Part shown: positions 40,755-49,593 of the stretch, piece by piece
Position numbering within the stretch: position 1 is the stretch's first letter
Layout of the letters: every line of letters starts with the position of its first letter
DNA from: Paenibacillus thalictri
GTDB lineage: Bacteria; Bacillota; Bacilli; Paenibacillales; NBRC-103111
Assembly (NCBI RefSeq): GCF_004307995.1
Contig: NZ_SIRE01000027.1
Location: forward strand, 1-64,000
DNA: 64,000 nucleotides
Direction of reading: 5' to 3'
The notes under the pieces: generated by a model
The model's database searches: none
What the model saw: only the letters and a program-made list of their open reading frames with translations
What the model was told of the DNA's origin: nothing
Translations under genes and position numbers: made by a program

Positions 40755-41993
40755 ATGTCCAAAACAACAACGGCTCCGGCCGGTTTATTCAGTAACGCTT
40801 TTATCCGCACGATCTTATTGTCCGGGCTGCTGCTGCAGATCGGCATCTGGGTACGAAACTTTGCCATTTTGCTGTTTGTGACCGAACGAACCAATGCGGA
40901 TCCATTCGCCATATCGATGATCTCGGTTGCCGAATTTGCGCCGATTTTCATATTTTCTTTTATTGGGGGCACCTTTGCCGACCGCTGGCGGCCCAAACGG
41001 ACGATGGTCTGGTGCGATTTGCTCAGCGCCTTATCCGTATTCGCCGTATTATTCGTGATGGAATCGGCAGGCTGGAAAGCCGTATTTTTCGCGACACTGG
41101 TTTCCTCGATTTTATCGCAATTTTCCCAGCCTTCCGGGATGAAGCTGTTTAAGCTTCATGTTCCCGAGCAGTTCATGCAAGCCGGGATGTCGCTGTACCA
41201 GACGATGTTTGCTTTGTTTATGGTGCTTGGCCCGATTCTTGGCACGTTTGTGTTTCAACATTACGGCATTTATATTTCGATAGGCGTGATGGGTGTCGCC
41301 TTTCTGCTGTCCGCCGGCGTTTTGCTGTTCCTGCCCCCGGACCGGATAAGCGAAGAGCAGAACAAGGGCACATCGCTGCTGCAGGAAATGGGCCTTGGCT
41401 TCCGCTATGTGCTGTCGAGCAAAATGCTGACCACCTTGGGTGCCACCTTTGTTTCCGCCGGGCTGGCGATCGGTCTGATCCAACCGTTAGGCATCTTTCT
41501 GGTGACTGAACGGTTGGGACTGCCCAAGGAGTATTTGCAGTGGTTGATGACTGCCAACGGCGTTGCGATGATTATCGGCGGCGGCATCGCCATGGGCATG
41601 TCCAAACGAATGCCTCCGCAGCATATGTTGGCCTTCGGTATGTCCGTCAGCGCGATCGGCCTGCTTATTGCCGGACTGTCCACGAGCCTGCCGCTGACGT
41701 TGGCCGGGCAGTTCATTAGCGGGCTTGTGCTGCCCGCCATTCAAATCTCGATCAATACCATGATATTGCAAAATACGGAGGAAGCTTTTGTCGGCCGCGT
41801 GAACGGTATTTTAACCCCTTTGTTCATGGGCGCCATGGTCATTACGATGAGCTTGGCCGGATCACTCAAAATGGCCTTTTCTTTAGTTTCGTTGTATGCG
41901 GCTTCCACGCTGCTGTTTTTCCTGGGGGTGCTGGTCATGGTGCCCTTGCTGAAAAAATCCGGCCAAGACTCCAAACCGGAGTCGGCCATATAA
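40755..41993 (+). CDS. MFS transporter (drug/metabolite efflux type)
   Basis: A 412-residue major facilitator with 12 predicted membrane helices. The loop between helices 2 and 3 carries GGTFADRWRPKRTMVWCD, the MFS motif A, and a long central loop falls near residue 190-200. It resembles the MFS_3/EntS-like exporters, which often carry siderophores or antibiotics; substrate unknown. The start is either TTG 40752 or ATG 40755 after AAGGAGTG. It follows the lipoprotein gene closely and is divergent from the methyltransferase pair. Confidence 0.9.
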   Translation: MSKTTTAPAGLFSNAFIRTILLSGLLLQIGIWVRNFAILLFVTERTNADPFAISMISVAEFAPIFIFSFIGGTFADRWRPKRTMVWCDLLSALSVFAVLFVMESAGWKAVFFATLVSSILSQFSQPSGMKLFKLHVPEQFMQAGMSLYQTMFALFMVLGPILGTFVFQHYGIYISIGVMGVAFLLSAGVLLFLPPDRISEEQNKGTSLLQEMGLGFRYVLSSKMLTTLGATFVSAGLAIGLIQPLGIFLVTERLGLPKEYLQWLMTANGVAMIIGGGIAMGMSKRMPPQHMLAFGMSVSAIGLLIAGLSTSLPLTLAGQFISGLVLPAIQISINTMILQNTEEAFVGRVNGILTPLFMGAMVITMSLAGSLKMAFSLVSLYAASTLLFFLGVLVMVPLLKKSGQDSKPESAI

Positions 41994-41997
41994 CGTC

Positions 41998-42022
41998 AAA
42001 GGAGCCTATAAAGGCTCCTTTT
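41998..42022. terminator. bidirectional terminator between the MFS gene and the His/Gln repeat gene
   Basis: Perfect 9-bp stem AAAGGAGCC / GGCTCCTTT with a 6-base loop, flanked by A and T runs. Confidence 0.85.
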
Positions 42023-42063
42023 GTCGTCATCCTTGCCTGTTCGGTTATTTCGCCGGCAATTGC

Positions 42064-42320
42064 TTATTGATGTCCTTGCTGCCCATGCCACTGTTGACCA
42101 TGGCCTTGCTGGCCATACCCTTGCTGGCCCTGCCATTGTTGGCCGTGACCTTGCTGCCCATGACCTTGCTGGCCCTGCCATTGTTGGCCGTGACCTTGCT
42201 GCCCATGACCTTGCTGCCCATGCCACTGTTGACCATGGCCTTGCTGGCCATGACCTTGCTGCCCATGCCACTGTTGGCCGTGGTCTTGCTGTCCATGCCA
42301 TTGCTGGCCATGACCCCATT
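42064..42320 (-). repeat. coding tandem repeats (HGQQ-type units)
   Basis: About 255 bp of imperfect short tandem repeats. Units encode QGHGQQ or QWHGQQ in 12- and 18-bp steps, and a larger block near 42120-42230 is copied almost exactly. Slippage or recombination between units should make its length variable among strains. Bases at codon third positions vary little, indicating recent expansion. Confidence 0.8.
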
Positions 42321-42555
42321 GTTGGTGTGGATAAGAGTGATGCGGGTAGGTATGCGGGTGATACGGATAATGATGCGCCGGATGATATGGATGTACCGGA
42401 TAGTGCGGATGAGCATGATACGGATATACCGGATGAGCCGGCTGCATAGGATAGTGGTAGTATCCGCCTTGCGGGTTTTGATATTGTCCTTGCTGAACCG
42501 GACGTTCGGCCGTTTCTTCTGATAAGATGGCCGGTTGGAATGGGTTGTCGGTCAA
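42064..42555 (-). CDS. His/Gln/Tyr/Pro-rich repeat protein (spore-coat-like)
   Basis: A 163-residue low-complexity protein. Residues 1-35 are ordinary (MTDNPFQPAILSEETAERPV). About 35-80 is rich in Tyr, Pro and His (HPHYPVHPYHPAHHYPYHP). From about 80 to the end are HGQQ repeats. TTG 42555 is preferred because GAGAGGGGA lies seven bases upstream; the earlier ATG at 42594 has no ribosome site. His/Tyr-rich repeats recall spore coat and exosporium proteins or metal-binding proteins; no function can be claimed. No signal peptide. Confidence 0.75.
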   Translation of the reverse strand: MTDNPFQPAILSEETAERPVQQGQYQNPQGGYYHYPMQPAHPVYPYHAHPHYPVHPYHPAHHYPYHPHTYPHHSYPHQQWGHGQQWHGQQDHGQQWHGQQGHGQQGHGQQWHGQQGHGQQGHGQQWQGQQGHGQQGHGQQWQGQQGYGQQGHGQQWHGQQGHQ

Positions 42556-42864
42556 GTGGAAATCCCCTCTCGTTTTAGAACTTAATCTCAACATATGCCG
42601 TCATTCGAAAAAGGGCGACTGCCCTTAACCAAAAATAGGCTTTTCCCCGGTTCAAACCGAGTATGTTAAGAATAGGAGGGTACCGTAAAAAATAGCGCAG
42701 CTTTTTTTAAAAATGCCAAACTTTTTTTAATATTTGCTCAAAACTTACGAAAACGAGGGAAAATCGCCTGAAATCCAGAAAAACCGGGATTCAATTCAAT
42801 CGTTGCGTCTGTATGCGGCGCAATGGAGGGGCGAATTGGAGTGGAGACGCAAGACCGAATAGTA

Positions 42865-42870
42865 TATAAT
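42865..42870 (+). promoter_or_regulatory. candidate -10 upstream of the CNNM/CBS gene
   Basis: A perfect TATAAT in an AT-rich stretch, without a convincing -35 at 17 bp. A second TATAAT lies just before 42902. The rest of 42595-42945 holds T- and A-runs and no gene. Confidence 0.3.
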
Positions 42871-42945
42871 TTATATATATCGAATGATATCTTTTTATAA
42901 TAAGGGAGGTGTACCTGTCCATCTACTTGAGGGGGCAGGGAATAT

Positions 42946-44262
42946 TTGAGTAGTGACCCGTTACCGTTATTGTTCAATCTGTTATTGATCGTTTTGCTAG
43001 TCGTCATCAACGGATTTTTCGTCGCGGCGGAGTTCGCCTTGGTGAAGGTACGTTCCAGCAGACTTGACGCGCTTGCCGAGGGCGGCCGAATAAGCGCCAA
43101 GTGGGCTCAGAAAATAGTACTTAACCTCGATGCGTACTTATCGGCCTGCCAACTTGGGATTACATTAGCATCCCTGGGACTTGGCTGGGTCGGCGAGCCG
43201 ACTGTTGCTGCCATACTGGATCCGGTGCTTAAAGATCTGGGACTGAACGATGTTGCGGTGCATACCATTTCATTTATTATTTCCTTTTCCGTCATCACTA
43301 TGCTTCATATTACGCTGGGAGAACAGTTTCCCAAAACTTACGCCATCCGTAAATCGGAAAATGTAACGTTATGGTCGGCTTTGCCGATGATTGTATTGTA
43401 TAAAGTCATGTACCCGTTCATATGGGTGTTGAACGGCGCATCGAACTGGCTTCTGCGGAGAGCCGGCATCGAACCGACAACCGAACACGAAGTAGCGCAT
43501 ACGGAGGAAGAAATCCGTGTCTTGATGAAAGAAAGCCATCGCAGCGGCCTGATCGATAATACCGAATTGACGCTGTTTGATAATATATTTGATTTTTCCG
43601 AGACAAACGCTCGCGAAGTTATGATTCCGCGCACGGAGATCGATTGTTTGTACACGAATCTGCCGTTTGCTGAAAACAAGAAAATCGCGCTGAAAGAAAT
43701 GCGCACCCGTTATCCGGTCAGTGATTCCGACAAAGATAATATTATCGGGTTCGTGCATATTAAAGATTTATTGAAACCTCATGAAGGCACCACCGATATC
43801 CGCGATCTCACTCGCCCTATCCTGAGTGTTCCTGAATCGATGCCGATCAGTAATTTGCTTAAACAAATGCAGAAGAAAAAGGTGCAGATCGCGCTGCTAA
43901 TCGACGAATATGGCGGTACCTCCGGACTGGTCACGATGGAAGATATCATCGAGGAAATCGTCGGCGAAATTCAAGACGAATTCGACCAGGAACGTCCGGC
44001 TTTGGAGAAAAAAGACGAGAATACCTTCTCGATCGACGGCCGCATGCTGATTGACGAGGTTAACGATACGTTTGGACTCGATATCCAAGAAGAGCATGTC
44101 GACACGATCGGCGGCTGGATTTATTCCCAAGTGGAAATTCCTCCGAAAAAGAATCAATCTATTACATTTAACGGTTTCGATTTTATTGTGGAAGAAACGG
44201 ATCATCTCCGGATATCCCGAATCACCGTGAAAAAGCATCACCGGCAAACACAATCCGCTTAA
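42946..44262 (+). CDS. hemolysin C-type CNNM/CBS/CorC transporter family protein
   Basis: A 438-residue membrane protein. An N-terminal CNNM (DUF21) domain has about four membrane segments (FNLLLIVLLVVINGFF first), then two CBS domains (about 205-330, with EVMIPRTEI and VTMEDIIEEIVGEI) and a C-terminal CorC/HlyC domain (about 345-430). Relatives export or sense magnesium or cobalt; the hemolysin name is historical. TTG 42946 is supported by GAGGGGGCAGGG upstream, with no ATG near. Ends at a terminator. Confidence 0.92.
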   Translation: MSSDPLPLLFNLLLIVLLVVINGFFVAAEFALVKVRSSRLDALAEGGRISAKWAQKIVLNLDAYLSACQLGITLASLGLGWVGEPTVAAILDPVLKDLGLNDVAVHTISFIISFSVITMLHITLGEQFPKTYAIRKSENVTLWSALPMIVLYKVMYPFIWVLNGASNWLLRRAGIEPTTEHEVAHTEEEIRVLMKESHRSGLIDNTELTLFDNIFDFSETNAREVMIPRTEIDCLYTNLPFAENKKIALKEMRTRYPVSDSDKDNIIGFVHIKDLLKPHEGTTDIRDLTRPILSVPESMPISNLLKQMQKKKVQIALLIDEYGGTSGLVTMEDIIEEIVGEIQDEFDQERPALEKKDENTFSIDGRMLIDEVNDTFGLDIQEEHVDTIGGWIYSQVEIPPKKNQSITFNGFDFIVEETDHLRISRITVKKHHRQTQSA

Positions 44263-44268
44263 CACGCG

Positions 44269-44308
44269 GCGCCGCAGAGAACTCTACGTTCTCGCGCGGC
44301 GCTTTTTT
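44269..44308 (+). terminator. terminator of the CNNM/CBS gene
   Basis: Two-part stem, GCGCCGC / GCGGCGC and GAGAAC / GTTCTC, followed by six T. Confidence 0.85.
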
Positions 44309-44390
44309 GTTGTTCGGCCTTGTTAAGTCGTCTCCGATCCGGATACAATGAATTGTGAAGAAAGTAACGCAGTCCGAAAAGGAGTTATAT

Positions 44391-45662
44391 ATGAATTACG
44401 ATATTATTGTCATCGGCGGAGGGCCATCCGGTTTGATGGCTTGTATTGCGGCCAGCGCCGCGGGAGCCCGCACGCTGCTCATCGACAAAGGCGATAAACT
44501 CGGGCGCAAGCTGGGGATCTCCGGCGGGGGCCGCTGTAATGTGACTAATGCGGGGGATTTGGACGAGATCGTCAAACACATTCCAGGTAACGGGCGGTTT
44601 CTGTACAGCGCGTTTTCCACGTTCAGCAACTACGATATCATCGACTTTTTTGAAAACATGGGCATCTCCCTCAAAGAAGAAGACCGCGGCAGAATGTTTC
44701 CGGTCAGCGATAAAGCCAAATCGGTCGTCGACGCGCTGGTCGGCCGGGTTCGCGCGCAAGGCGTTGAGATCAAAGTAAACAGCCCCGTAGACCGGGTACT
44801 ATATGAGGACAGGCGTGCGTCCGGAGTCCTTCTGCGCACAGGCGAGCGGATTTCCAGCCGCTGTGTCGTCATTGCTACCGGAGGCAAAAGCGTGCCGCAT
44901 ACCGGTTCGGAAGGCGACGGTTATCCTTGGGCGGAAGCCGCCGGACATACGATCACGGAGCTGTACCCTACCGAAGTTCCGCTGACTTCGAAAGAACCGT
45001 TTATCCGCAGCAAAGAGCTGCAAGGTCTGTCCCTAAGAGATGTCGCTTTAACCGTCTGGAATTCCAAAGGCAAAAAGCTGGTTACTCATCAAGGCGACAT
45101 GATCTTTACCCATTTCGGCATTTCCGGCCCGATGGCCTTGCGCTGCAGCCAATTTGTCGTCAAAGCGCTGAAACAGACGGAAACCGGAACGGTCCAGCTC
45201 ACGATCGATTTGCTCCCGCTGAAATCGGCCGAAGAGATCTATGATGAAACGATGCGGTTAGCTGAACAAGAATCCAAAAAAGCGGTTAAAAATGTGCTGA
45301 AAGGTTATCTTCCGGAACGCTTGATCCCGCTGATCCTGGAGAAGTCCGGTCTGCGCACGGATATCACCTATGACCATATCCCGAAACAACAATGGCAGGA
45401 CTTCAGCAAACTCGTGAAATCGTTTCCTATCGCCATCAACGGCACGTTGTCGCTTGAAGAAGCTTTTGTCACCGGGGGCGGCGTTCATCTGAAAGAAATT
45501 GATCCGCGAACGATGGAATCCAAGCTGACGGAAGGCTTATTTTTTTGCGGGGAAATTCTCGATATCCACGGATATACCGGGGGCTACAATATTACAGCGG
45601 CCTTTGCTACCGGTTATACCGCTGGGAAAAACGCCGCTTTGACTTATGTAAAGCTGGAGTAA
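44391..45662 (+). CDS. flavoprotein of the BaiN/HI0933 family
   Basis: A 423-residue NAD(P)/FAD-dependent oxidoreductase. The FAD dinucleotide fold is DIIVIGGGPSGLMACIAA with a GG doublet and C-terminal GYTGGYNITAAFATGYTAG. Middle segments GKLGRKLGISGGGRCNVTN and VIATGGKSVPHTGSEGDGY are the family signatures. Relatives include the bile-acid reductase BaiN; the role in environmental Firmicutes is unknown. ATG 44391 follows AAGGAG; an upstream GTG at 44355 is unlikely. Confidence 0.92.
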   Translation: MNYDIIVIGGGPSGLMACIAASAAGARTLLIDKGDKLGRKLGISGGGRCNVTNAGDLDEIVKHIPGNGRFLYSAFSTFSNYDIIDFFENMGISLKEEDRGRMFPVSDKAKSVVDALVGRVRAQGVEIKVNSPVDRVLYEDRRASGVLLRTGERISSRCVVIATGGKSVPHTGSEGDGYPWAEAAGHTITELYPTEVPLTSKEPFIRSKELQGLSLRDVALTVWNSKGKKLVTHQGDMIFTHFGISGPMALRCSQFVVKALKQTETGTVQLTIDLLPLKSAEEIYDETMRLAEQESKKAVKNVLKGYLPERLIPLILEKSGLRTDITYDHIPKQQWQDFSKLVKSFPIAINGTLSLEEAFVTGGGVHLKEIDPRTMESKLTEGLFFCGEILDIHGYTGGYNITAAFATGYTAGKNAALTYVKLE

Positions 45663-45692
45663 AAAAAGGCGGTTTTATATATATTTAGCAGG

Positions 45693-45731
45693 ATTAACGA
45701 CAGGATCTGTCGAATTATCTGTCGTTATATT
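45693..45731 (+). promoter_or_regulatory. inverted-repeat element before the chemoreceptor
   Basis: AACGACAG and CTGTCGTT form an 8-bp inverted repeat (loop about 15 bases) enclosing a shorter GACAG / CTGTC. It lies in the short leader about 30 bases before the chemoreceptor start. It may be a hairpin or operator; the layout does not match the cyclic di-GMP riboswitch. Confidence 0.35.
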
Positions 45732-45761
45732 CATTGAACATTCGAATGGGGCGTGGACAAA

Positions 45762-47465
45762 ATGAGATTATCGGTTAGCCAAAAAATGATTGCCTCTTTT
45801 TCTTTTATTTTTCTTCTGCTTTTGATTTCAGGCCTGTTTTCTTTTAAAAGTATGAATAACATTTTTGGTTCCGTATCGAGTATCACAGACGAGTATTTGC
45901 CCGGTGTCGAGCTGGTCAACAATTTGAACTTCCAAACGGAACATGTGATAGCCCTGACTTATTCTCATTTAATCGAAAACAACGCCGACAATATGAAAAA
46001 TATTGAGAAGGAAATCACCGACTACTCCGCAAAAATCGATCAAACTTTAAAAGAATACGAGCCTACCGTTAGCACCGAGGACGAAAAGAAACATTACGAT
46101 TCCCTCATTGCCAAATGGAAGGAGTTTCAAAAAACCAATGCGGCCACTTTGCAAGTCAGCCTCACTAATGATCAGACCAAGATCAAGACCGCGATGGCCG
46201 ATAGCTATAAAGCTTTTTCTGCGATGCAAACCGATCTCGACGCATTGGTGAAGCACAATCACAGTGGCGCGCTTGACGCTGCGCAATCCGTCCGCGACGT
46301 GTATACTTCGAGCACACGGGTCATGGTTGTCATTGTGATTTTGTCGCTGGTATTCGCCATTGCCATTACCTATACACTGCACCGGCTTATTTCGGTGCCT
46401 ATCCGGAAAGTGACGAATACCGTGCTGAAAGTGGCGGATGGGGATTTGTCCGTTCGTGATATTCAGGTTAAAAACCGCGATGAAATCGGTCAGCTTGCCC
46501 AAGCGGTTAACGCGATGGTGCTGAATTTGCGCTCTACCGTGCAAACAGCCATGGATACCTCGCAGCAAGTTGCCGCGTTGTCGGCCGAGCTGACAGCCAG
46601 TGCGGAGCAGACAAGCCGTGCCTCCGAGCAAATCGCCGCTTCGATCGATGAAGTGGCTGCCGGCTCCCATGAGCAATTGACCGGGCTTGATGAAACGGCG
46701 CGCACGATGGAAGAAATGACGATTGGGGTGGAACGTATCTCGGAGAAAGCGACGAATGTCGCAGAGCAAACCGTTGAGACTACGCAAAACGTAAGCCGCG
46801 GCAACGAATCGATGCAGGCTATGCTGCAGCAGATGGGATCCATTCAGTCTTCGACCGAACAAACCTCGGAAGCCATTCATCGGCTCGGCGAAAGATCCGA
46901 TCAGATCGGCTCCATTGTCGCAATCATTACCGAGATCGCCAACCAGACGAACCTGCTTGCATTAAATGCTTCTATTGAAGCCGCGCGAGCCGGCGAAGAA
47001 GGCAGAGGTTTTGCCGTTGTAGCGCTGGAGGTCAAGAAGCTTGCCGAGCAGTCCGGCCAGTCTGCCAGCCAAATCTCCGCGCTGATCGAAGATATCGAAA
47101 GAGACATCTCCCGTGCCAAAAGCTCTATGGAGTTAGCGGCAGCCGACGTATTAAACGGCACCGATGCAGCCAAACATACCGGGGCGCTGTTCGAACAAAT
47201 ATTGAAGTCCATCGAGCAAGTCAGCGAGCAATTTTTGGAGGTTTCGTCAACTACGCAGCAAATGTCCGCTTCCACCGAGGAAATTTCCTCCACGGTTGTT
47301 TCCATCGCTGCTATTGCCAAGCAATCCAGCGACAATACGATGAACGTAGCCTCGGCGTCGGAAGAACAGATGGCCGCTATGGAGCAAATCTCATCGACCT
47401 CGGCTCATTTAGCCCAATTGGCCGACGAACTGCAGTCTTCCATCCGCAGGTTCAAGCTGGTCTAA
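45762..47465 (+). CDS. methyl-accepting chemotaxis protein
   Basis: A 567-residue transmembrane chemoreceptor. Membrane helices at about 7-29 and 185-207 bracket a helical sensor domain of four-helix-bundle type. HAMP domain (about 208-260, HRLISVPIRKVTNTVLKVADGDL), then a signalling domain with the hairpin tip IANQTNLLALNASIEAARAGEEGRGFAVVA. There are no flanking che or fli genes. ATG 45762 is chosen; a GTG at 45753 is too close to the ribosome site. The ligand is not known. Ends at a strong terminator. Confidence 0.95.
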   Translation: MRLSVSQKMIASFSFIFLLLLISGLFSFKSMNNIFGSVSSITDEYLPGVELVNNLNFQTEHVIALTYSHLIENNADNMKNIEKEITDYSAKIDQTLKEYEPTVSTEDEKKHYDSLIAKWKEFQKTNAATLQVSLTNDQTKIKTAMADSYKAFSAMQTDLDALVKHNHSGALDAAQSVRDVYTSSTRVMVVIVILSLVFAIAITYTLHRLISVPIRKVTNTVLKVADGDLSVRDIQVKNRDEIGQLAQAVNAMVLNLRSTVQTAMDTSQQVAALSAELTASAEQTSRASEQIAASIDEVAAGSHEQLTGLDETARTMEEMTIGVERISEKATNVAEQTVETTQNVSRGNESMQAMLQQMGSIQSSTEQTSEAIHRLGERSDQIGSIVAIITEIANQTNLLALNASIEAARAGEEGRGFAVVALEVKKLAEQSGQSASQISALIEDIERDISRAKSSMELAAADVLNGTDAAKHTGALFEQILKSIEQVSEQFLEVSSTTQQMSASTEEISSTVVSIAAIAKQSSDNTMNVASASEEQMAAMEQISSTSAHLAQLADELQSSIRRFKLV

Positions 47466-47491
47466 CCATCGCCTCATTCTTTGACGATATG

Positions 47492-47526
47492 AAAAAGCCG
47501 CGGATCCGTTTTCCGCGGCTTTTTTC
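47492..47526. terminator. bidirectional terminator between the chemoreceptor gene and the next minus gene
   Basis: Perfect 9-bp stem AGCCGCGGA / TCCGCGGCT with a 7-base loop flanked by A and T runs. Confidence 0.9.
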
Positions 47527-47547
47527 CGTTATCCTTGCAACAACCCG

Positions 47548-47979
47548 CTATAAGCGGATCCCCGCCAAAAAATGATCGTAGTCTTCTCCCGACGGGTCGA
47601 CACGTCCGTCTTTCTCCTGATATGGCGAGGAGGTGGAAACTGCGCCGTAATCGTCCGTAGCGCTTTCCGTTTCCGCGTATCCGGCTGGCCAATCCTCATT
47701 GACCACATGCGCCGGAATGGCAACATCGTCGATTTCATACGCCGTATTGTATGCAGCCGTCTCCGAGGAGCTGTCAGAGTATTCCACCCATTTGCCACCG
47801 AAAGCTTGTACGATTTCAAGCGCCGAGGTCAAATCACCCTTCTCCAAGGTCAGGTGCAGCAGCGACGTTCCTCCGCTTTCTTGCAGCTTGGCCGTATAAC
47901 CCAGCTCGTCCAGCGTTTCAACCGCAAGCTTAGCGGAAGGCGTCTGATCGAATTGAAAATGAATCGGTGCGGCGTCCAT
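47548..47979 (-). CDS. hypothetical protein
   Basis: A 143-residue protein. The first 65 residues look like a compact alpha/beta domain of ACT-like size (IHFQFDQTPSAKLAVETLDELGYTAKLQ ... LHLTLEKGDLTSALEIVQAFGG). The rest is acidic, low-complexity and probably disordered, ending with EDYDHFLAGIRL. No family recognised. ATG follows AAGGGATGA. It lies between the chemoreceptor (convergent) and IMPase 2 (same strand). Confidence 0.68.
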   Translation of the reverse strand: MDAAPIHFQFDQTPSAKLAVETLDELGYTAKLQESGGTSLLHLTLEKGDLTSALEIVQAFGGKWVEYSDSSSETAAYNTAYEIDDVAIPAHVVNEDWPAGYAETESATDDYGAVSTSSPYQEKDGRVDPSGEDYDHFLAGIRL

Positions 47980-48102
47980 GTCGGGTCATCCCTTTCTTCG
48001 ATTGGAAGTCGTGGTATCGATTGTCTCAGAAGTTAGCTTTGCCAAAACGGCACTGCCTTAACCCGAACCTTCTCCTTGCTCCCAACGCCTGACCCGCGCA
48101 AT

Positions 48103-48930
48103 TTAAATCTTCTGCTTTCCTTGAGGCAGCGCTTCGTTAACAAGCTGCAGCAGCGCGGCATGGTTGTCCGGATGCGCAGCGACAATGTAAGGTTCGCCAT
48201 GCAGTTCGGCAAGCGGACGCCCTTCGAAGTCCGTCACCGTTGCTCCCGCTTCTTGTGCGATCAGCACGCCGGCATACATGTCGTCGCCTTCCGAATTGTA
48301 CAGCACAATGCCCTGCAGATCGCCTCTGGCGAGCATCGCCCAAGTGAGTGAAGGCGCCCAGACCCTCAGCACCCTTTTGATATTCGCTTCCAGATGGTGG
48401 CGAAGCTGTAATGCGGCATGGTCCTGTTTGCCGACCCCATGGCCTTGAATCCACGATATCGTGCCCTTGGATAGTCCAAAAGGTGCGGCAGCGACAGTTA
48501 TAGGTTTATCGTTTCTCCAGGCCCCTTGTCCGGCCAGCGCTGTATAGGTGGTCTGCAGCGCGGAATCGTGCACCACCCCGACTACCGGGAGGCCCCGATG
48601 GCTCAGCGAAATCGATACGCCGTACAGCGGAATCCCCAGCGCAAAATTGTTCGTGCCATCCAGCGGATCGACATGCCATACCCACTCGCTCTGCGTGCCA
48701 TTCTCTCCCGCTTCCTCGCTATGAATGCGGTGTTCGGGAAACCGCTGCTGCAGCAGATCGACAATCAGCTTATCGGTCAGCAGGTCGATTTCCGTTACCA
48801 GGTCCCCCATACTCCCTTTATGTTGAATGTCTAAAGTGCTGCCAAAACGGTTCGTAGCCGTTTCTCCCGCCAGCTTCGCCGCCTCAACAGCAGCCTCCAG
48901 TGCTTGTCTCAATAATTGCTCCCGATTCAT
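48103..48930 (-). CDS. inositol monophosphatase family protein, paralogue 2
   Basis: A 275-residue IMPase-family phosphatase. Metal-binding signatures: SEEAGE, VWHVDPLDGTNNFALG and the C-terminal NSEGDDMYAGVLIAQEAG, where the usual WD is replaced by GDDMYAG. It is diverged from the first paralogue (577-1434). ATG 48930 follows AAGGAG and overlaps the NUDIX stop by four bases (ATGA), so the two are translationally coupled. Pairing with a NUDIX hydrolase hints at nucleotide-phosphate or PAP-like salvage; this is inference. Confidence 0.88.
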   Translation of the reverse strand: MNREQLLRQALEAAVEAAKLAGETATNRFGSTLDIQHKGSMGDLVTEIDLLTDKLIVDLLQQRFPEHRIHSEEAGENGTQSEWVWHVDPLDGTNNFALGIPLYGVSISLSHRGLPVVGVVHDSALQTTYTALAGQGAWRNDKPITVAAAPFGLSKGTISWIQGHGVGKQDHAALQLRHHLEANIKRVLRVWAPSLTWAMLARGDLQGIVLYNSEGDDMYAGVLIAQEAGATVTDFEGRPLAELHGEPYIVAAHPDNHAALLQLVNEALPQGKQKI

Positions 48931-49460
48931 CTTGCGTCTCCTTCCAGGCCAAGGCAGCCGGCTTGATCGATCCATTCAGGCAAGTTCATCCGCCGGCAGG
49001 AAATCAGCTTTCCATCTATAAAAGTGCAGCGGTATTCCTTCAACTCCGATTCAACCAGCATGGAAGGCAGAAAATGCCGAACGTGAGCGGCAACTCCAGC
49101 ATTATCGGCTTTAACCACCCATTCGACCGGTTTCCATGCCAGCAGTCCTTCATTCATTTCAACCGGTGTGTGAAACTCGATATGGTCTTTCAGCTCCGCG
49201 ATATATACATACATACCGCCATTCTCCCGGCCCTCCAATTCCCATGTAACAATACCGGTAAACCGGACGGCATTCGGGGGCATCATCAAGCCGGTTTCCT
49301 CAACTATTTCCCGTACAATGCCCTCGTGCGGGGTTTCTCCGGGTTCAAGCTTGCCGCCTACCCCATTCCACGTCCCGCGAAGCGGAGCCTCGTTACGGTT
49401 AAGCATCAACACCCGGTCGCCTTGGCGTATAAAACAAATCGTATACTTCAGCATCCCCAC
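48927..49460 (-). CDS. NUDIX hydrolase
   Basis: A 177-residue NUDIX hydrolase. The NUDIX box is GGKLEPGETPHEGIVREIVEETGL (G-x5-E-x7-REU-x-EE-x-G). N-terminal YTICFIRQGDRVLMLNRNEAPLRGTWNGVG is typical of the MutT/8-oxo-dGTPase subgroup. GTG 49460 with GGAGG six bases upstream is preferred; ATG two codons later is the alternative. The C-terminal 45 residues are an extension with Cys pairs (RCTFIDGKLISCRR). Cotranscribed with IMPase 2. Confidence 0.9.
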   Translation of the reverse strand: MGMLKYTICFIRQGDRVLMLNRNEAPLRGTWNGVGGKLEPGETPHEGIVREIVEETGLMMPPNAVRFTGIVTWELEGRENGGMYVYIAELKDHIEFHTPVEMNEGLLAWKPVEWVVKADNAGVAAHVRHFLPSMLVESELKEYRCTFIDGKLISCRRMNLPEWIDQAGCLGLEGDAR

Positions 49461-49527
49461 ATCCAGCCTCCTGCCTTTATCGTCTTGCATCACCGTAAAA
49501 ATGCCCACTCTTTACCATACCATAACG

Positions 49528-49577
49528 GAAAAAATAAAACGAGGCTCTCCCGTTGATTTCAACAGGAAAACCTCGTT
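49528..49577 (-). terminator. terminator of the iclR-glcB operon
   Basis: Stem AACGAGG / CCTCGTT with an inner stem CCCGTTGA / TCAACAGG, followed on the minus strand by TTATTTTTT. Confidence 0.8.
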
Positions 49578-49593
49578 GCAAGCATCATTTTGG

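Noticed and set aside
42064..42320. Resemblance of the tandem repeats to a CRISPR array
   Set aside because: There are no unique spacers; the repeats are short, contiguous and in frame with a coding sequence, and no cas genes are nearby.
45660..45760. A cyclic di-GMP riboswitch before the chemoreceptor
   Set aside because: Such switches often precede chemoreceptors, but the core motif and length are not present; only a simple inverted repeat is seen.
46047..46880. A 277-codon minus-strand frame opposite the chemoreceptor
   Set aside because: Antisense shadow; His/Arg-rich with no family features, and no promoter or ribosome site.
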